In this document: in pieces, positions 39,367 through 48,342 of the stretch
How the letters are laid out: every line of letters starts with the position of its first letter
How positions within the stretch are numbered: position 1 is the first letter of the stretch
Source of the DNA: Verrucomicrobiota bacterium
GTDB taxonomy: Bacteria; Verrucomicrobiota; Verrucomicrobiia; JABWAM01
Reading direction: 5' to 3'
DNA: 64,000 bases
Assembly: GCA_023269615.1 (NCBI GenBank)
Contig: JAHFSY010000004.1
Span: forward strand, 96,015 to 160,014
Translations under genes and position numbers: made by a program
The notes under the pieces: model-generated
What the model was told of the DNA's origin: nothing
The model's input: only the letters and a program-made list of their open reading frames with translations
Database searches by the model: none

Positions 39367-41640
39367 ATGCGATGGTCGTTTGAACAAAAGCACGTTCTGG
39401 GATTTGGGCTGATCGCTGTCATCCTGATCATGTTGGGTGTCTTGTCGTACTGGACCACGATCGAGGCGATCAATTCCAACACCTGGGTGGCCCACTCGCA
39501 CCAGGTGCTGACGCGAATTGCGGAAATTGATTCGTTGGTGAAGGGGATTGACGTGGCGGAGCAGAATTATGTTCGCACGCCCGATGTGGTTCTTGTGAAA
39601 GCCTACACCAAGTCATCCTCATCGCTGAGCGGGTTCATGGAGGAGCTCCGTATCCTGATGGCGGGCAATACGGTCCAGATGTCGAGACTGGAGCAGCTGC
39701 GACCACTCGTTCAGATGCGGGTGGAGCTTGTTCGCGTGGGAATACGGGTGCGGGACATGGAGGGAATGATTTCAGCGTCGAATCCCACGACCCTCAGCCA
39801 TGAACAAGAGGTGATGGAGAAGATCCACAAGCTGATCTCGCAGCTGCGGCTGGGGGAGACGAGCGTTTTGGAGCAACGCAGGCTCCGGGCCGAAGACCTC
39901 GCGCGGCGCGCGCTCATCGTCTCCTTCATCGGCATCCCTCTCGGCTTCGCGATGATCTTTCTCGTCTACCGGCTCACGCGCGAGGAGGTTTCCCATCGGC
40001 GGAAGGTTCAGGACGCCCTCGAGCATGCGCGCGACGCGGCCGTGGAATCGGCGCGCATCAAGACGGAATTCCTCGCGAACATGAGCCACGAAATTCGAAC
40101 GCCGATGAACGGGATCATCGGCATGAGCGGCCTGCTGCTGGACACTCCACTCAACACCGAGCAGCGTGAATTTGCCTCCATTGTGAGGACGAGCGCCGAT
40201 GCGCTGCTCTCCATCATCAATGACATCCTCGATTTTTCAAAGGCGGATGCTGGCAAACTCACGCTGGAGAATCTCGACTTCGACCTGCGCGAGGTGGTGG
40301 AAAGCACCACCGATCTCCTGGCCGGTCTGGCCCACGCGAAAGGCGTGGAGCTGGTTTCGCTCATCGAGAAGGGTGCGCCCGTGCATCTGATGGGCGACCC
40401 GGGCCGTTTGCGCCAGGTGCTCACCAATCTGATCAACAACGCCGTCAAGTTCACCGAGAAGGGGGAGATCGTGCTGCGGGTATCCAAAGAGATTGAAACA
40501 CCCGCCGAGGCGGCTCTTCGCTTTTCGGTGAGCGACACGGGCATCGGGATTCCCCGCGAGGCGCACGACCGCATTTTCCACGCCTTTGCGCAGGCGGACA
40601 GTTCCACGACGCGCAAATTCGGAGGGACCGGCCTCGGCTTGAGCATTTCCAAGCGTCTGGTCGAGTTGATGCGCGGCGAGATGGGTGTCCAGAGCGACAT
40701 GGGGAAGGGTTCCATATTTTGGTTTACTGCGCGATTCCAGAAACCGCCCCGGCGCACCGATGATCCGCCACTCCAGCCGAAGCAATCCGCGACGAGCGTG
40801 CTCGTGGCCGATGATCTCGAAGCCAGCCGCACACAGCTGCTCGACATGCTCGAGTCGTGGGGCATGCAGGCACGCGGCGTTTCCAGCGGAGATGAAACCC
40901 TTGCCGCGCTCCGCCGCTCCGCCTCCGATGGAACGCCGTGCGACATCGCGATCCTCGACGCCGAGATGCCCGGCTGGACCGGCCTCGCGCTCGCCCGCGC
41001 AATCCGTGCCGATCCCGCCATCGCCTCCACCCGCATCGTGATGATGACTGCGCTTGGCCGCCGCATGGATGCCGTTGCTTTACGCGAGGCGGGAGTCCGA
41101 TTCCAGCTCACCAAGCCGGTCCGCCAATCCCAGTTCTTCGATTTGCTGGCATCCGTGGCCGAGGCCGCCGAGGCAACCGGAGAGGTCCATTACCAGCCCG
41201 AAGAGGGCAGGGCTTCGGTGATGAGAGAGTCCGGGGCCACGACCGTGTTGCGATCCCCGCGCGTCCTTGTGGCGGAAGACAACACGGCAAACCAGAAGGT
41301 GGCTTTGCACATGTTGCAGAAACTCGGCTGTGGCGCCGACGCAGTCGCCAACGGCATGGAAGTGCTCGATGCGCTGAGCCGGATCCCGTATGATCTGGTG
41401 CTGATGGATTGCCAGATGCCCGAGATGGATGGTTACCAGGCCGCCGCGGAAGTGCGACGGCGCGAAGGCGCACGCAAGCACACGGCGATTGTCGCCATGA
41501 CGGCGCATGCGATGCAAGGCGAGCGCGAGAAGTGCCTGGCGGCCGGCATGGATGATTACCTCACCAAGCCCATCCAGGAACGCGAGCTTGCCGCCATCAT
41601 CGCCCGCTGGGGCGCGGCGGCCCATGGAGGAGTCTCATGA
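39367..41640 (+). CDS. membrane hybrid histidine kinase, CHASE3-like, two receiver domains
   Basis: A 757-residue sensor. A membrane helix (10-28) is followed by a periplasmic CHASE3-like helical domain (HSHQVLTRIAEIDSLVKGID, VAEQNYVRTPD) and a second helix (183-202). Then come HisKA with H241 in ANMSHEIRTPMNG, HATPase with NLINNAVKF and GIGIPREAHDRI, and two receivers: AILDAEMPGW and VLMDCQMPEMDG. It begins a three-gene run, and its stop overlaps the response regulator by ATGA. The stimulus is unknown. A TTG at 39331 would add twelve residues. Confidence 0.94.
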   Translation: MRWSFEQKHVLGFGLIAVILIMLGVLSYWTTIEAINSNTWVAHSHQVLTRIAEIDSLVKGIDVAEQNYVRTPDVVLVKAYTKSSSSLSGFMEELRILMAGNTVQMSRLEQLRPLVQMRVELVRVGIRVRDMEGMISASNPTTLSHEQEVMEKIHKLISQLRLGETSVLEQRRLRAEDLARRALIVSFIGIPLGFAMIFLVYRLTREEVSHRRKVQDALEHARDAAVESARIKTEFLANMSHEIRTPMNGIIGMSGLLLDTPLNTEQREFASIVRTSADALLSIINDILDFSKADAGKLTLENLDFDLREVVESTTDLLAGLAHAKGVELVSLIEKGAPVHLMGDPGRLRQVLTNLINNAVKFTEKGEIVLRVSKEIETPAEAALRFSVSDTGIGIPREAHDRIFHAFAQADSSTTRKFGGTGLGLSISKRLVELMRGEMGVQSDMGKGSIFWFTARFQKPPRRTDDPPLQPKQSATSVLVADDLEASRTQLLDMLESWGMQARGVSSGDETLAALRRSASDGTPCDIAILDAEMPGWTGLALARAIRADPAIASTRIVMMTALGRRMDAVALREAGVRFQLTKPVRQSQFFDLLASVAEAAEATGEVHYQPEEGRASVMRESGATTVLRSPRVLVAEDNTANQKVALHMLQKLGCGADAVANGMEVLDALSRIPYDLVLMDCQMPEMDGYQAAAEVRRREGARKHTAIVAMTAHAMQGEREKCLAAGMDDYLTKPIQERELAAIIARWGAAAHGGVS

Positions 41641-42230
41641 AAATCCTGATCGCCGAGGATGACGATGTCTCGCGCAAGGTGCTGCAGGTCACGCTCGAGA
41701 AAGCGGGACACGAAGTGGTGGCCGCGCCCGGTGGCGTCGAGGCGTGGGAATCTTTCGACCAGGATCCCCTGCGCGTGGTGGTGAGCGACTGGATGATGCC
41801 GGTGCTTGACGGCCTTGAGTTGTGCAAGCGCGTGCGCGCCCGCCCCGGGACCGCGTACACCTACTTCATCCTGCTCACGGCGAGGACGGGGCGTGAGAAC
41901 TACCGCCATGCGATGGATGCCGGGGTGGATGATTTTCTCACCAAGCCGCTGGAGCGCGACGAGCTTTCAATCCGCCTGCACGTGGCCCAGCGCATCCTTG
42001 GGTTTGCGTCACGGATCAAGCAGCTGGAGGACCTGCTGCCCATTTGTTCCTACTGTAAAAAAATCCGCGATGAGCAACAGAACTGGGACCCGATCGAGCA
42101 TTACATTTCCAAGCACACGGATTCCTCCTTCTCCCACGGCATCTGCCCCGAGTGCTACGAAGTCCACGTCAAGCCGATGATGGCGAAGTTGCGCAAGAGT
42201 GGAACCGGGAAGGATCCGTCCCGTGGCTGA
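41637..42230 (+). CDS. response regulator with C-terminal zinc-binding segment
   Basis: A 197-residue protein. The receiver (1-120) has acidic pocket EDDD, phospho-Asp D51 (VVSDWMMPVLDG) and K103 (LTKPLERDEL). A coiled linker leads to CSYCKKIRDEQQNWDPIEHY and FSHGICPECYEVHVKPM, with four cysteines (137, 140, 170, 173), so a zinc ribbon-like tail is inferred. No DNA-binding domain is seen. It overlaps the kinase upstream by four bases and the next gene downstream by about eight, so it is probably the intermediate of the relay. Confidence 0.92.
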   Translation: MKILIAEDDDVSRKVLQVTLEKAGHEVVAAPGGVEAWESFDQDPLRVVVSDWMMPVLDGLELCKRVRARPGTAYTYFILLTARTGRENYRHAMDAGVDDFLTKPLERDELSIRLHVAQRILGFASRIKQLEDLLPICSYCKKIRDEQQNWDPIEHYISKHTDSSFSHGICPECYEVHVKPMMAKLRKSGTGKDPSRG

Positions 42231-44208
42231 TCCATCCCCGATCCTGAAGCCGATGGATTCCACCGCCGTGGCGTCGGGCACCGATCGTCTCCTTACCGAG
42301 CACCAGCGCACGCTCGATGCGCTTCGGGCATCGGAGGAGTTTGCGCGCAACCTGATCGAGAGCTCGATCGACATGATCATTGCCGCGGATAGGGAGCGCA
42401 AAATCACCGAGTTCAATCACGCCGCCGAGTCGGCCTTCGGGTATTCCCGCGCCGAAATTCTCGGGCGGGACGTCGGCCTTCTCTACGCCGAAGCCCAGCA
42501 GGGCACGTTCATCCACAAGAAAACAATCAAAGACGGCCACTGTGTCGCCGAGGTCATGAACCGAAGGAAAAACGGGGAAATTTTCCCCAGCCTTCTCTCG
42601 TCGTCCGTGATGCGCAACGCCCACGGCGAGGAGATTGGCATCATGGGCATCTCGCGTGACATCACCGAGCGCAAGCACGCCGAGCAGACCCTCCTCGCCA
42701 CCGAGCGCAAATTGAAGCTGATCGCCGAAAACACCACCGAGGTCATCTTCGCCTACGACCTGGACCACCGCCTGATTTACGTCAATCCCGCCGTGGAAAA
42801 AATGACGGGCTACAGCGTGGACGATCTCATGAAAGGGCATTTCATCCGCTGGATGCACCCCGAGGATGAGCCGCGCATCATGGAACTGTGGGACGAAGCC
42901 TTCCGCCTGGGGAGATATGGATCGGGGGAATTTCGCCTGCTCACGCGCAGCAACCGAACCCGCTGGTGCCACAGTTCCATCGGCCCCATGCGCGGGGAGG
43001 ACGGCCACCAGGTCGGCGTGCTGGTCGTCAACCGCGACATCACCGTCGAGCGTGAGCTGGAGGAACAGTTTCGCCAGGCCCAAAAAATGGAAGCCGTCGG
43101 CCAGCTCGCGGGCGGCGTGGCGCACGATTTCAACAACATCATCGCGATCATCCGCGGTTACAGCGACCTCATCCTGCGCAAACTCCCGAAGGGCGATCCT
43201 CTCCGCAGTAAAATGGAATCCATTCGCGTGGCGTCCAGCAAGGCCACCGAAATCACGCGCCAGCTTCTCGCCTTCAGCAACAAACAGATGCTCCAGCCGC
43301 GGGTGATTGACCTGAACGCCCACCTTCGCAGCATGCACGAAATGATCCAGCGTCTCATTGGGGAAAACATCGAGCTTACCACCCATGTGGGATCTGCCGC
43401 ATGCGTTCGCGTGGACCCCAGCTATCTCGACCAGGTGATCATGAATCTTGTGGTGAACGCCCGCGACTCGATGCCGGAGGGCGGCCGCCTCACCATCCGC
43501 ACGGAGCTGGAGTCGCTCGATCCAAGAAAAAGTTCCGCCCAGATTGAGCTTCCCGCGGGGGTGTATGTCAAACTCTCGGTGGTTGATACCGGCACGGGCA
43601 TGGCCCCCGAGGTGTGCGCCCGCGTGTTTGAACCCTTTTTCACCACGAAGAAGCCGGGCAAGGGAAGCGGCCTAGGGCTGTCCACGGCCTACGGCATCGT
43701 CAAGCAAAGCGGTGGATTCATCAGGGTGCACAGCCTCGTCGGGCGCGGCACCACGTTCATCATCCATCTGCCGCGCGCCGAGGGAAAACCGGAAAAAATC
43801 TCCTCCAGCCACGATGACTACAACGACGCCCCGCGCGGATCCGAGACGGTGCTGGTGGTGGAGGATGACGAAATCCTGCGTCACGTCGCCGTCGAAATCC
43901 TGGAAACCCTCGGGTACCGGGTTTCCGCCGCGCGCGACGCCGAGGAGGCGTTGCGCCTTTTTTCGGAGGGAGGAAAATCGTTTCAACTGCTCTTCACCGA
44001 CGTGGTGATGCCCACCCTGAACGGCATCGAGCTTGCGAACCGCATCGGCAAGCTCAGCCCCGGGACGCGCGTGCTCTATTCGTCAGGCTACGCCGAGCAG
44101 GTGGACCGCAGCCGCGACGTGCTGGACCCCTCCCGCAATTTCCTCCCCAAGCCCTACGACACACTCTCCCTGGGGCGGATGGTCCGGATCGTCCTCGACA
44201 GGAGATAG
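42223..44208 (+). CDS. PAS-PAS soluble hybrid histidine kinase with receiver
   Basis: A 661-residue cytoplasmic kinase from GTG at 42223 (VADPSPILKP), whose start overlaps the response regulator stop. Two PAS-PAC domains follow: FNHAAESAFGYSRAEILGRD, IMGISRDITERKHAEQTLLA and then YVNPAVEKMTGYSVDDLM. HisKA H301 lies in GQLAGGVAHDFNNIIAIIRG, the HATPase has NLVVNARDSMP and GKGSGLGLSTAYGI, and the C-terminal receiver has LLFTDVVMPTLNG. No membrane segment. It closes a kinase-regulator-kinase cluster. The PAS ligand is unknown. Confidence 0.94.
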   Translation: MADPSPILKPMDSTAVASGTDRLLTEHQRTLDALRASEEFARNLIESSIDMIIAADRERKITEFNHAAESAFGYSRAEILGRDVGLLYAEAQQGTFIHKKTIKDGHCVAEVMNRRKNGEIFPSLLSSSVMRNAHGEEIGIMGISRDITERKHAEQTLLATERKLKLIAENTTEVIFAYDLDHRLIYVNPAVEKMTGYSVDDLMKGHFIRWMHPEDEPRIMELWDEAFRLGRYGSGEFRLLTRSNRTRWCHSSIGPMRGEDGHQVGVLVVNRDITVERELEEQFRQAQKMEAVGQLAGGVAHDFNNIIAIIRGYSDLILRKLPKGDPLRSKMESIRVASSKATEITRQLLAFSNKQMLQPRVIDLNAHLRSMHEMIQRLIGENIELTTHVGSAACVRVDPSYLDQVIMNLVVNARDSMPEGGRLTIRTELESLDPRKSSAQIELPAGVYVKLSVVDTGTGMAPEVCARVFEPFFTTKKPGKGSGLGLSTAYGIVKQSGGFIRVHSLVGRGTTFIIHLPRAEGKPEKISSSHDDYNDAPRGSETVLVVEDDEILRHVAVEILETLGYRVSAARDAEEALRLFSEGGKSFQLLFTDVVMPTLNGIELANRIGKLSPGTRVLYSSGYAEQVDRSRDVLDPSRNFLPKPYDTLSLGRMVRIVLDRR

Positions 44209-44239
44209 ACGTCTCCACGACTTCCTGTAGATTAAAAAA

Positions 44240-44334
44240 ACGGAGGGACACGCTCTCGCCTCGCCGAAGCCTATCCGACTACGCCAGAGCGCTTCGTCGC
44301 GACGGCGAGCGGCGTAGCGCGGGCCGTCGTGTCC
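44240..44334. repeat. 95-bp family B repeat, copy 2
   Basis: Nearly identical to 37994-38088: ACGGAGGGACACGCTCTCG, core CTCGCCGAAGCC and CGCTTCGTCGCGACGG, end CCGTCGTGTCC. It lies between the last kinase gene and the small-protein cluster, oriented the same way as copy 1. Confidence 0.9.
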
Positions 44335-44353
44335 TCTGACGATACGAATGGAT

Positions 44354-44743
44354 TTACAAGCGTCCCTTCGCCAGTCCCGGCAACGATTTGGAGCCTTCTC
44401 GGGAGCCGAGCAAGCCTCCTGCCATGCTGACAACTAAAACGATGCCCGCAATGACGAACATCCACGGAGAATTTCCATCTCCATTATAACAAAAAAACAT
44501 CAAGGGCGTCATGAAGATGGCAGGAAGCCCAAGCGTGATTGCCACCTTGATCCAATGCGAATGTGTGAAATGCACAAGAAATACGGCGACAATGAAACAC
44601 ATGCTGAATGGAAGAAGCGCCTCGATCCAAAAGGACGGGGCAAAAACGGAAAGGTGCCAGACGAGTCCGAACACCCAAAACCAGGTGACAAACCCAACGA
44701 CAAGGGCGATAAGGCCGGTGAACAACGTGAATAAATATTTCAT
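44354..44743 (-). CDS. small membrane protein
   Basis: A 129-residue protein with four hydrophobic helices: GLIALVVGFVTWFWVFGLVW, FWIEALLPFSMCFIVAVFLV, WIKVAITLGLPAIFMTPLMF and SPWMFVIAGIVLVVSMAGGL. The C-terminal tail is basic (SREGSKSLPGLAKGRL). No transporter family is recognised. It is the last gene of a string of small proteins transcribed leftward; five bases separate it from the next. Function unknown. Confidence 0.6.
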   Translation of the reverse strand: MKYLFTLFTGLIALVVGFVTWFWVFGLVWHLSVFAPSFWIEALLPFSMCFIVAVFLVHFTHSHWIKVAITLGLPAIFMTPLMFFCYNGDGNSPWMFVIAGIVLVVSMAGGLLGSREGSKSLPGLAKGRL

Positions 44744-44747
44744 GCGC

Positions 44748-44993
44748 CTATTCCTTCCCCCACCGCCATCGTGGTTTTTCCCCTTTGATCCAGCAAACGA
44801 CGGTCAGGACAATGGTGAGGAACACGGCATAGGCAACGAACAGAATGACATCCTCTGGTACGAGGAACGCCCCACCACAAACCAATACCGCGTACACCGC
44901 CAGTACCACCCATCCCTGCCAGCAGTTGGGCGGGCCCCAGCCCCAGCCATAGGTCTTGGTCGGAAACCAAAATTGTTTTTCGTTGGATTTCAT
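44748..44993 (-). CDS. two-helix membrane protein
   Basis: An 81-residue protein starting MKSNEKQFWFPTKTYGWGWG, an unusual Trp-rich opening. Two hydrophobic helices follow (WVVLAVYAVLVCGGAFLV and VILFVAYAVFLTIVLTVVCW) and a basic tail GEKPRWRWGKE. Its stop lies four bases before the next gene of the string. No family is known. The aromatic opening could sit at the membrane surface. Confidence 0.55.
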   Translation of the reverse strand: MKSNEKQFWFPTKTYGWGWGPPNCWQGWVVLAVYAVLVCGGAFLVPEDVILFVAYAVFLTIVLTVVCWIKGEKPRWRWGKE

Positions 44994-44996
44994 TCG

Positions 44997-45347
44997 TTAT
45001 CCGGATGGTACCAGGACGAAGTTGATGCCAATGGATTCGCAGAATTTTTTGAACTTTTTCATCTCCTCTTCAGACCCGAGAAGTGGTTCGTCCCCGAATC
45101 GGTCGCAGCCAGGGCTCCATGTGAGTTTTGAGTCTTTGGGCAATCTCTCCAAGTGATGCTTCAACCCGTCTATGGTCTTGTACGCAATATGCCCGTTGAT
45201 GACGAAAACGTATTGATTGGGTTGTCCTCCATCGACGATCCACGCAAGGGTCATGGTCAAATCCTCGGGCTTCTGCTGGGTGTCTTTCGCCTGTGCTGGG
45301 AACAATGATCCACAGAGCAGAAAAGTTGCGACGAATAATCGTTTCAT
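44997..45347 (-). CDS. exported hypothetical protein
   Basis: A 116-residue protein. The signal peptide MKRLFVATFLLCGSLFPAQA ends at AQA|KD. The mature part (about 96 residues) has YVFVINGHIAYKTIDGLKHH, LTWSPGCDRFGDEPLLG and KKFKKFCESIGINFVLVPSG, with two cysteines that may form a disulfide. It resembles small periplasmic proteins of unknown function that are often clustered. Second gene after the next exported protein. Confidence 0.65.
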   Translation of the reverse strand: MKRLFVATFLLCGSLFPAQAKDTQQKPEDLTMTLAWIVDGGQPNQYVFVINGHIAYKTIDGLKHHLERLPKDSKLTWSPGCDRFGDEPLLGSEEEMKKFKKFCESIGINFVLVPSG

Positions 45348-45375
45348 TTCAATTTTCCTTTCGTGGCCAACCGTA

Positions 45376-45846
45376 TCATTGAGGCACGGGCGGTCCTGGT
45401 TTCGTGGGATCTCGAATCTGAGAAGGCGTGGACAACCAGAGGCAATTGGTGATGCCCGGCAGTGTCACGAGGGCGGTATAAAACACTGCCCGTTGCCTGA
45501 CTGAGAGCGAGGGATATGGAGGACATGAGAACCCATTCGGTGGATGTTCAAAATACACCACGGTGGTTTTTCCGACTTTTGGGTGCTCCTTCCGAATCTC
45601 TTCAACCTTGATTGTCGCCATCCACAAATTGCTGGCTGTATTTGGCAGGAAAATATCCGTCTCTTCCCCGGGTGGGGAATGAAACTGTTTGGCAGGCGTA
45701 TCAATGGGGACGATGGACTGCACCTCGCCAACAAAAACGGCGGTTGCCCACTTGGTTAGTTCCGCATCCGAAAGATAAACCTCTTTGGCAAGCACGCCGA
45801 GAGCGCATGCCATCAACGCAATGATGAAATATTTACGCAGCATCAT
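45376..45846 (-). CDS. exported hypothetical protein
   Basis: A 156-residue protein from the first of two tandem ATGs at 45846. The signal peptide MMLRKYFIIALMACALGVLA precedes KEVYLSDAELTKWATAVFVG and a beta-rich mature part (EVQSIVPIDTPAKQFHSPPG, LWMATIKVEEIRKEHPKVGK). The tail is Pro-rich (PTKPGPPVPQ). It overlaps the stop of the upstream gene by 14 bases. The KYFIIA leader recurs in other members of the cluster, suggesting common origin. No domain recognised. Confidence 0.65.
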   Translation of the reverse strand: MMLRKYFIIALMACALGVLAKEVYLSDAELTKWATAVFVGEVQSIVPIDTPAKQFHSPPGEETDIFLPNTASNLWMATIKVEEIRKEHPKVGKTTVVYFEHPPNGFSCPPYPSLSVRQRAVFYTALVTLPGITNCLWLSTPSQIRDPTKPGPPVPQ

Positions 45847-46171
45847 TGCCGTGGTAGTGTTCAAATACTTTGCCATTGGGACGAATAAGCACCGGGACTA
45901 TTTTTTGCTGTTCGGGTTTCGCACGAGTAAAACAAGTGAATTGAACGAACCAGGCTGGAGGGCCACCCAGCTGAGCACCACTCGGATCGTAAAAAGCGAC
46001 GGGGGGATCCTGCTGGTTTATGTAAACATCTGGTCGGGTTCGCTTCACGTAATCGGTTGCAATCTCGATGGCGCTGGTTTGATTGATGGGTTTGTGGGTC
46101 AGATCATAGCCAAGATATAAACCGAGAGCCAAAGCGAGCATTGCTAAAAAATATTTGAAACGGTTGCTCAT
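45833..46171 (-). CDS. signal-anchored hypothetical protein
   Basis: A 112-residue protein with a single N-terminal helix FKYFLAMLALALGLYLGYDL and no clear cleavage site, so it is probably membrane-tethered. The rest includes TSAIEIATDYVKRTRPDVYI, VAFYDPSGAQLGGPPAWFVQ and VLIRPNGKVFEHYHGNDAA, a periplasmic-looking alpha/beta pattern like PepSY-type small domains, but assignment is not firm. It overlaps the next gene by 14 bases. Confidence 0.65.
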   Translation of the reverse strand: MSNRFKYFLAMLALALGLYLGYDLTHKPINQTSAIEIATDYVKRTRPDVYINQQDPPVAFYDPSGAQLGGPPAWFVQFTCFTRAKPEQQKIVPVLIRPNGKVFEHYHGNDAA

Positions 46172-46238
46172 ATGATTTTATCGAGCGTGGAAACGGAGCG
46201 GTCGTCACCTCGGCGCTCCAGTGAGGGGTTTGGCGACG

Positions 46239-46475
46239 TCATTTTGCTGCGAATTTTCTATCGGCGTAGAACTCAAGGAACCCACATTTCTCACAACGGA
46301 AGGCTCCGATTGGCACACCTTCACCATGCGAGACCTTCGTGTTGGTCCAAAACGACTTCTTCGGTTGGCCCGCATGCCAACACCCCACAAAGAAGGCCCC
46401 GTAGGTATAATCCGGCACAAAACCCTGGCACATTTCACCGTTGCATTTTGGGCACGGCATTTTTTTGTTGGTCAT
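46239..46475 (-). CDS. zinc-ribbon protein (PF20097-like)
   Basis: A 78-residue cytoplasmic protein with two CxxC knuckles, MPCPKCNGEMCQGFVPDYTY and GAFRCEKCGFLEFYA. The middle SFWTNTKVSHGEGVPIGAF is conserved-looking and the overall plan matches small zinc-ribbon families of unknown role. It differs from its neighbours in lacking an export signal. It may bind metal or protein. Located between exported proteins in the same orientation. Confidence 0.75.
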   Translation of the reverse strand: MTNKKMPCPKCNGEMCQGFVPDYTYGAFFVGCWHAGQPKKSFWTNTKVSHGEGVPIGAFRCEKCGFLEFYADRKFAAK

Positions 46476-46576
46476 AGTCGATTCAAATTCGGTCGCCGAA
46501 CGAGCCTCGTCGACCGGTTCATCGGGTGAAAGTACTCGAAGACGCCGCCTGTCGCAAGATCGGATGGGTTTTCCGA

Positions 46577-47767
46577 TCAGTCGCCCTCAACCACCTTGGC
46601 GTTCATGACCGGTGACGTGATGGTTTCCGGATAATACCGGCTGACCCGAAGGCTGGTCAACGCCAGTTCACGAGATGGCGTCAGGATCACTTGAATGGAA
46701 ATAAATCCTGATCTACCTCGTGTGAAGCTCTCTCCATCGTCCACGAGAAAACAATATTCATGAACGTCTCCCTTGCGAAGAATGATGGATGTGCATGGGA
46801 ACCGTTCCTGTGTTTTGGTGTCAAGAATCGTGACCTTGAAGCATAAATCCACAGGGAGTTTTTGCGCGACCTTCCAACATGGCAGATGCACTCCCCGTTG
46901 TTTTCCAGAACTCGATTTCCATGTCATCTGCGGGTCCCACCGATCCGGAAATTTCACGGCGACAGGCGCATTGGTGCCGCTGAAATACAACGGCCCGTTA
47001 AAAACTGGCGTGGGGATCGTTTCCTCAAACTCGAAGGACTCCTCGACCAGCTTTTTCACTTTTGGATCCTTGGGAGCAATCAGCTCATTTGGTGCCGAGG
47101 AAGAAATGATTTCAAATTCGGAATCCCTCGACCGCATGCTGCCCTTGAGCATTTTGCCATGGTGCATGAAGTCGTAATCCAGAACCATGGAGCAGGTGTG
47201 TTTGCCGAGAGCCAAATCCTTGAGCCGAATCCCACCCACCCCTGCTTGGGGACCGTAGAAGTTGTACGGCTTGCCATTCTGATCGCCGTCTAAAAAGCAC
47301 GTGCCATGGGTTCTGAATAGAGGCGACTCGTATGTTTCTCCATGCCAGGGCCAGCTTGAAAAATCATACATGGAGCCGTAGCTCATCCCGATCCACGCAT
47401 CCACCCCTTGAGGATATCGCTTGCGAGCTTCGACCTTCAGAACAAGTGCGCTCTGGCAATACGACTCAATTTGCTGGGCGCTCATGGATTCCCACGATTT
47501 CACGAAAAGGAGAACTGCCGCCTTGTTGAGTTTGTCCGCCGGATTTGAAATGATGGAGAGCAGATGATCTCCTGACTCCGGTTGATGTGCTTCCACCAAC
47601 TCCTTCAGCTTGGCGGAATGTGCACGTGTTTCCGGTGTATCAGCGTCGGAATGCACCGCCAGCCCCGAGCGAATTTCCTGGAGCGCCGCCCGATGCTCCA
47701 GTGTCAGATTTTCAGCGTCCACCGCATGAAGCGACAATGCCAGAAGCAGTGCATGCCATGCTTTCAT
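46577..47767 (-). CDS. exported hypothetical protein
   Basis: A 396-residue protein from ATG at 47767. The signal peptide MKAWHALLLALSLHAVDA precedes a helical N-terminal domain (LTLEHRAALQEIRSGLAVHS, SIISNPADKLNKAAVLLFVK). A beta-rich part follows with DAWIGMSYGSMYDFSSWPWH, LDYDFMHHGKMLKGSMRSRD and KYFSGTNAPVAV-like strands. No catalytic signature is recognised. The ATG overlaps the stop of the upstream gene by ATGA. It is the largest protein of the small cluster. An unknown envelope function is the most that can be said. Confidence 0.7.
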   Translation of the reverse strand: MKAWHALLLALSLHAVDAENLTLEHRAALQEIRSGLAVHSDADTPETRAHSAKLKELVEAHQPESGDHLLSIISNPADKLNKAAVLLFVKSWESMSAQQIESYCQSALVLKVEARKRYPQGVDAWIGMSYGSMYDFSSWPWHGETYESPLFRTHGTCFLDGDQNGKPYNFYGPQAGVGGIRLKDLALGKHTCSMVLDYDFMHHGKMLKGSMRSRDSEFEIISSSAPNELIAPKDPKVKKLVEESFEFEETIPTPVFNGPLYFSGTNAPVAVKFPDRWDPQMTWKSSSGKQRGVHLPCWKVAQKLPVDLCFKVTILDTKTQERFPCTSIILRKGDVHEYCFLVDDGESFTRGRSGFISIQVILTPSRELALTSLRVSRYYPETITSPVMNAKVVEGD

Positions 47768-48234
47768 ATGGAACCGTTGGACTGAAACTTCAAGCATTTG
47801 CCGGTGACAGGGTCATACTCGATTTGCCAGAAATAAAATCCCCCGTCGTCAACCACAACCAGCGAATCACGCCAGGTCTTAAACTGATCCTGAAATTTCG
47901 GATCAGGTGCAGGGAAGAAATTGCAAACGACCACTCTTTTTCCTTCTCTTTCGACGCCCATGAACTGGACTCGATATCCACTTTTATTCTCCAAAATCTT
48001 CCTGATTTCCGCTTTGTTTCTTTCACCCTGCCCATCGGGTTTCTCCAAAAATGACTGGACCTGCCTCAGCGCTTCCTTTGTCTGCTTTGCCGAGGGAGTC
48101 CAGGAACTGAACATTTTTCCGAGGACAACCTGATGATCTTGAGCGATCTCAGAAATAGTTCCGGCAAAAAGATTTGGCGAAACAAGGCCAATCAGAAAGG
48201 CCATTGCGATGATGAAATATTGGTGCAGAGCCAT
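47764..48234 (-). CDS. exported hypothetical protein
   Basis: A 156-residue protein from ATG at 48234. The leader MALHQYFIIAMAFLIGLVSP ends NLFAG|TIS, similar to the leader of the 45846 gene. The mature part contains EIAQDHQVVLGKMFSSWTPS, KEALRQVQSFLEKPDGQGER, GYRVQFMGVEREGKRVVVCN and FYFWQIEYDPVTGKCLKFQS, an alpha then beta layout. It is first in the string of eight leftward genes. A longer frame upstream only reads through the tRNA gene and is not real. Confidence 0.7.
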   Translation of the reverse strand: MALHQYFIIAMAFLIGLVSPNLFAGTISEIAQDHQVVLGKMFSSWTPSAKQTKEALRQVQSFLEKPDGQGERNKAEIRKILENKSGYRVQFMGVEREGKRVVVCNFFPAPDPKFQDQFKTWRDSLVVVDDGGFYFWQIEYDPVTGKCLKFQSNGSI

Positions 48235-48269
48235 GGTGCAGAGCCGACGGTTTGAAGTTGAAAATAAAG

Positions 48270-48342
48270 TGGGCCCGGCTGGATTTGAACCAGCGACCAA
48301 GGGATTATGAGTCCCCTGCTCTGACCGCTGAGCTACGAGCCC
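48270..48342 (-). tRNA. tRNA-Ile2 (anticodon CAU)
   Basis: The minus strand folds as a 73-nt tRNA. The acceptor stem is GGGCTCG with CGGGCCC. The D arm contains AGCTCAGCGGTCAGAGC. The anticodon loop is CTCATAA (CAU) and the T arm is TGGTTCAAATCC. The body GACTCATAATC followed by TTGGTCGCTGGTTC matches bacterial tRNA-Ile with lysidine-modified CAU far better than elongator Met. CCA is not encoded (CTT follows position 73). Confidence 0.93.
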
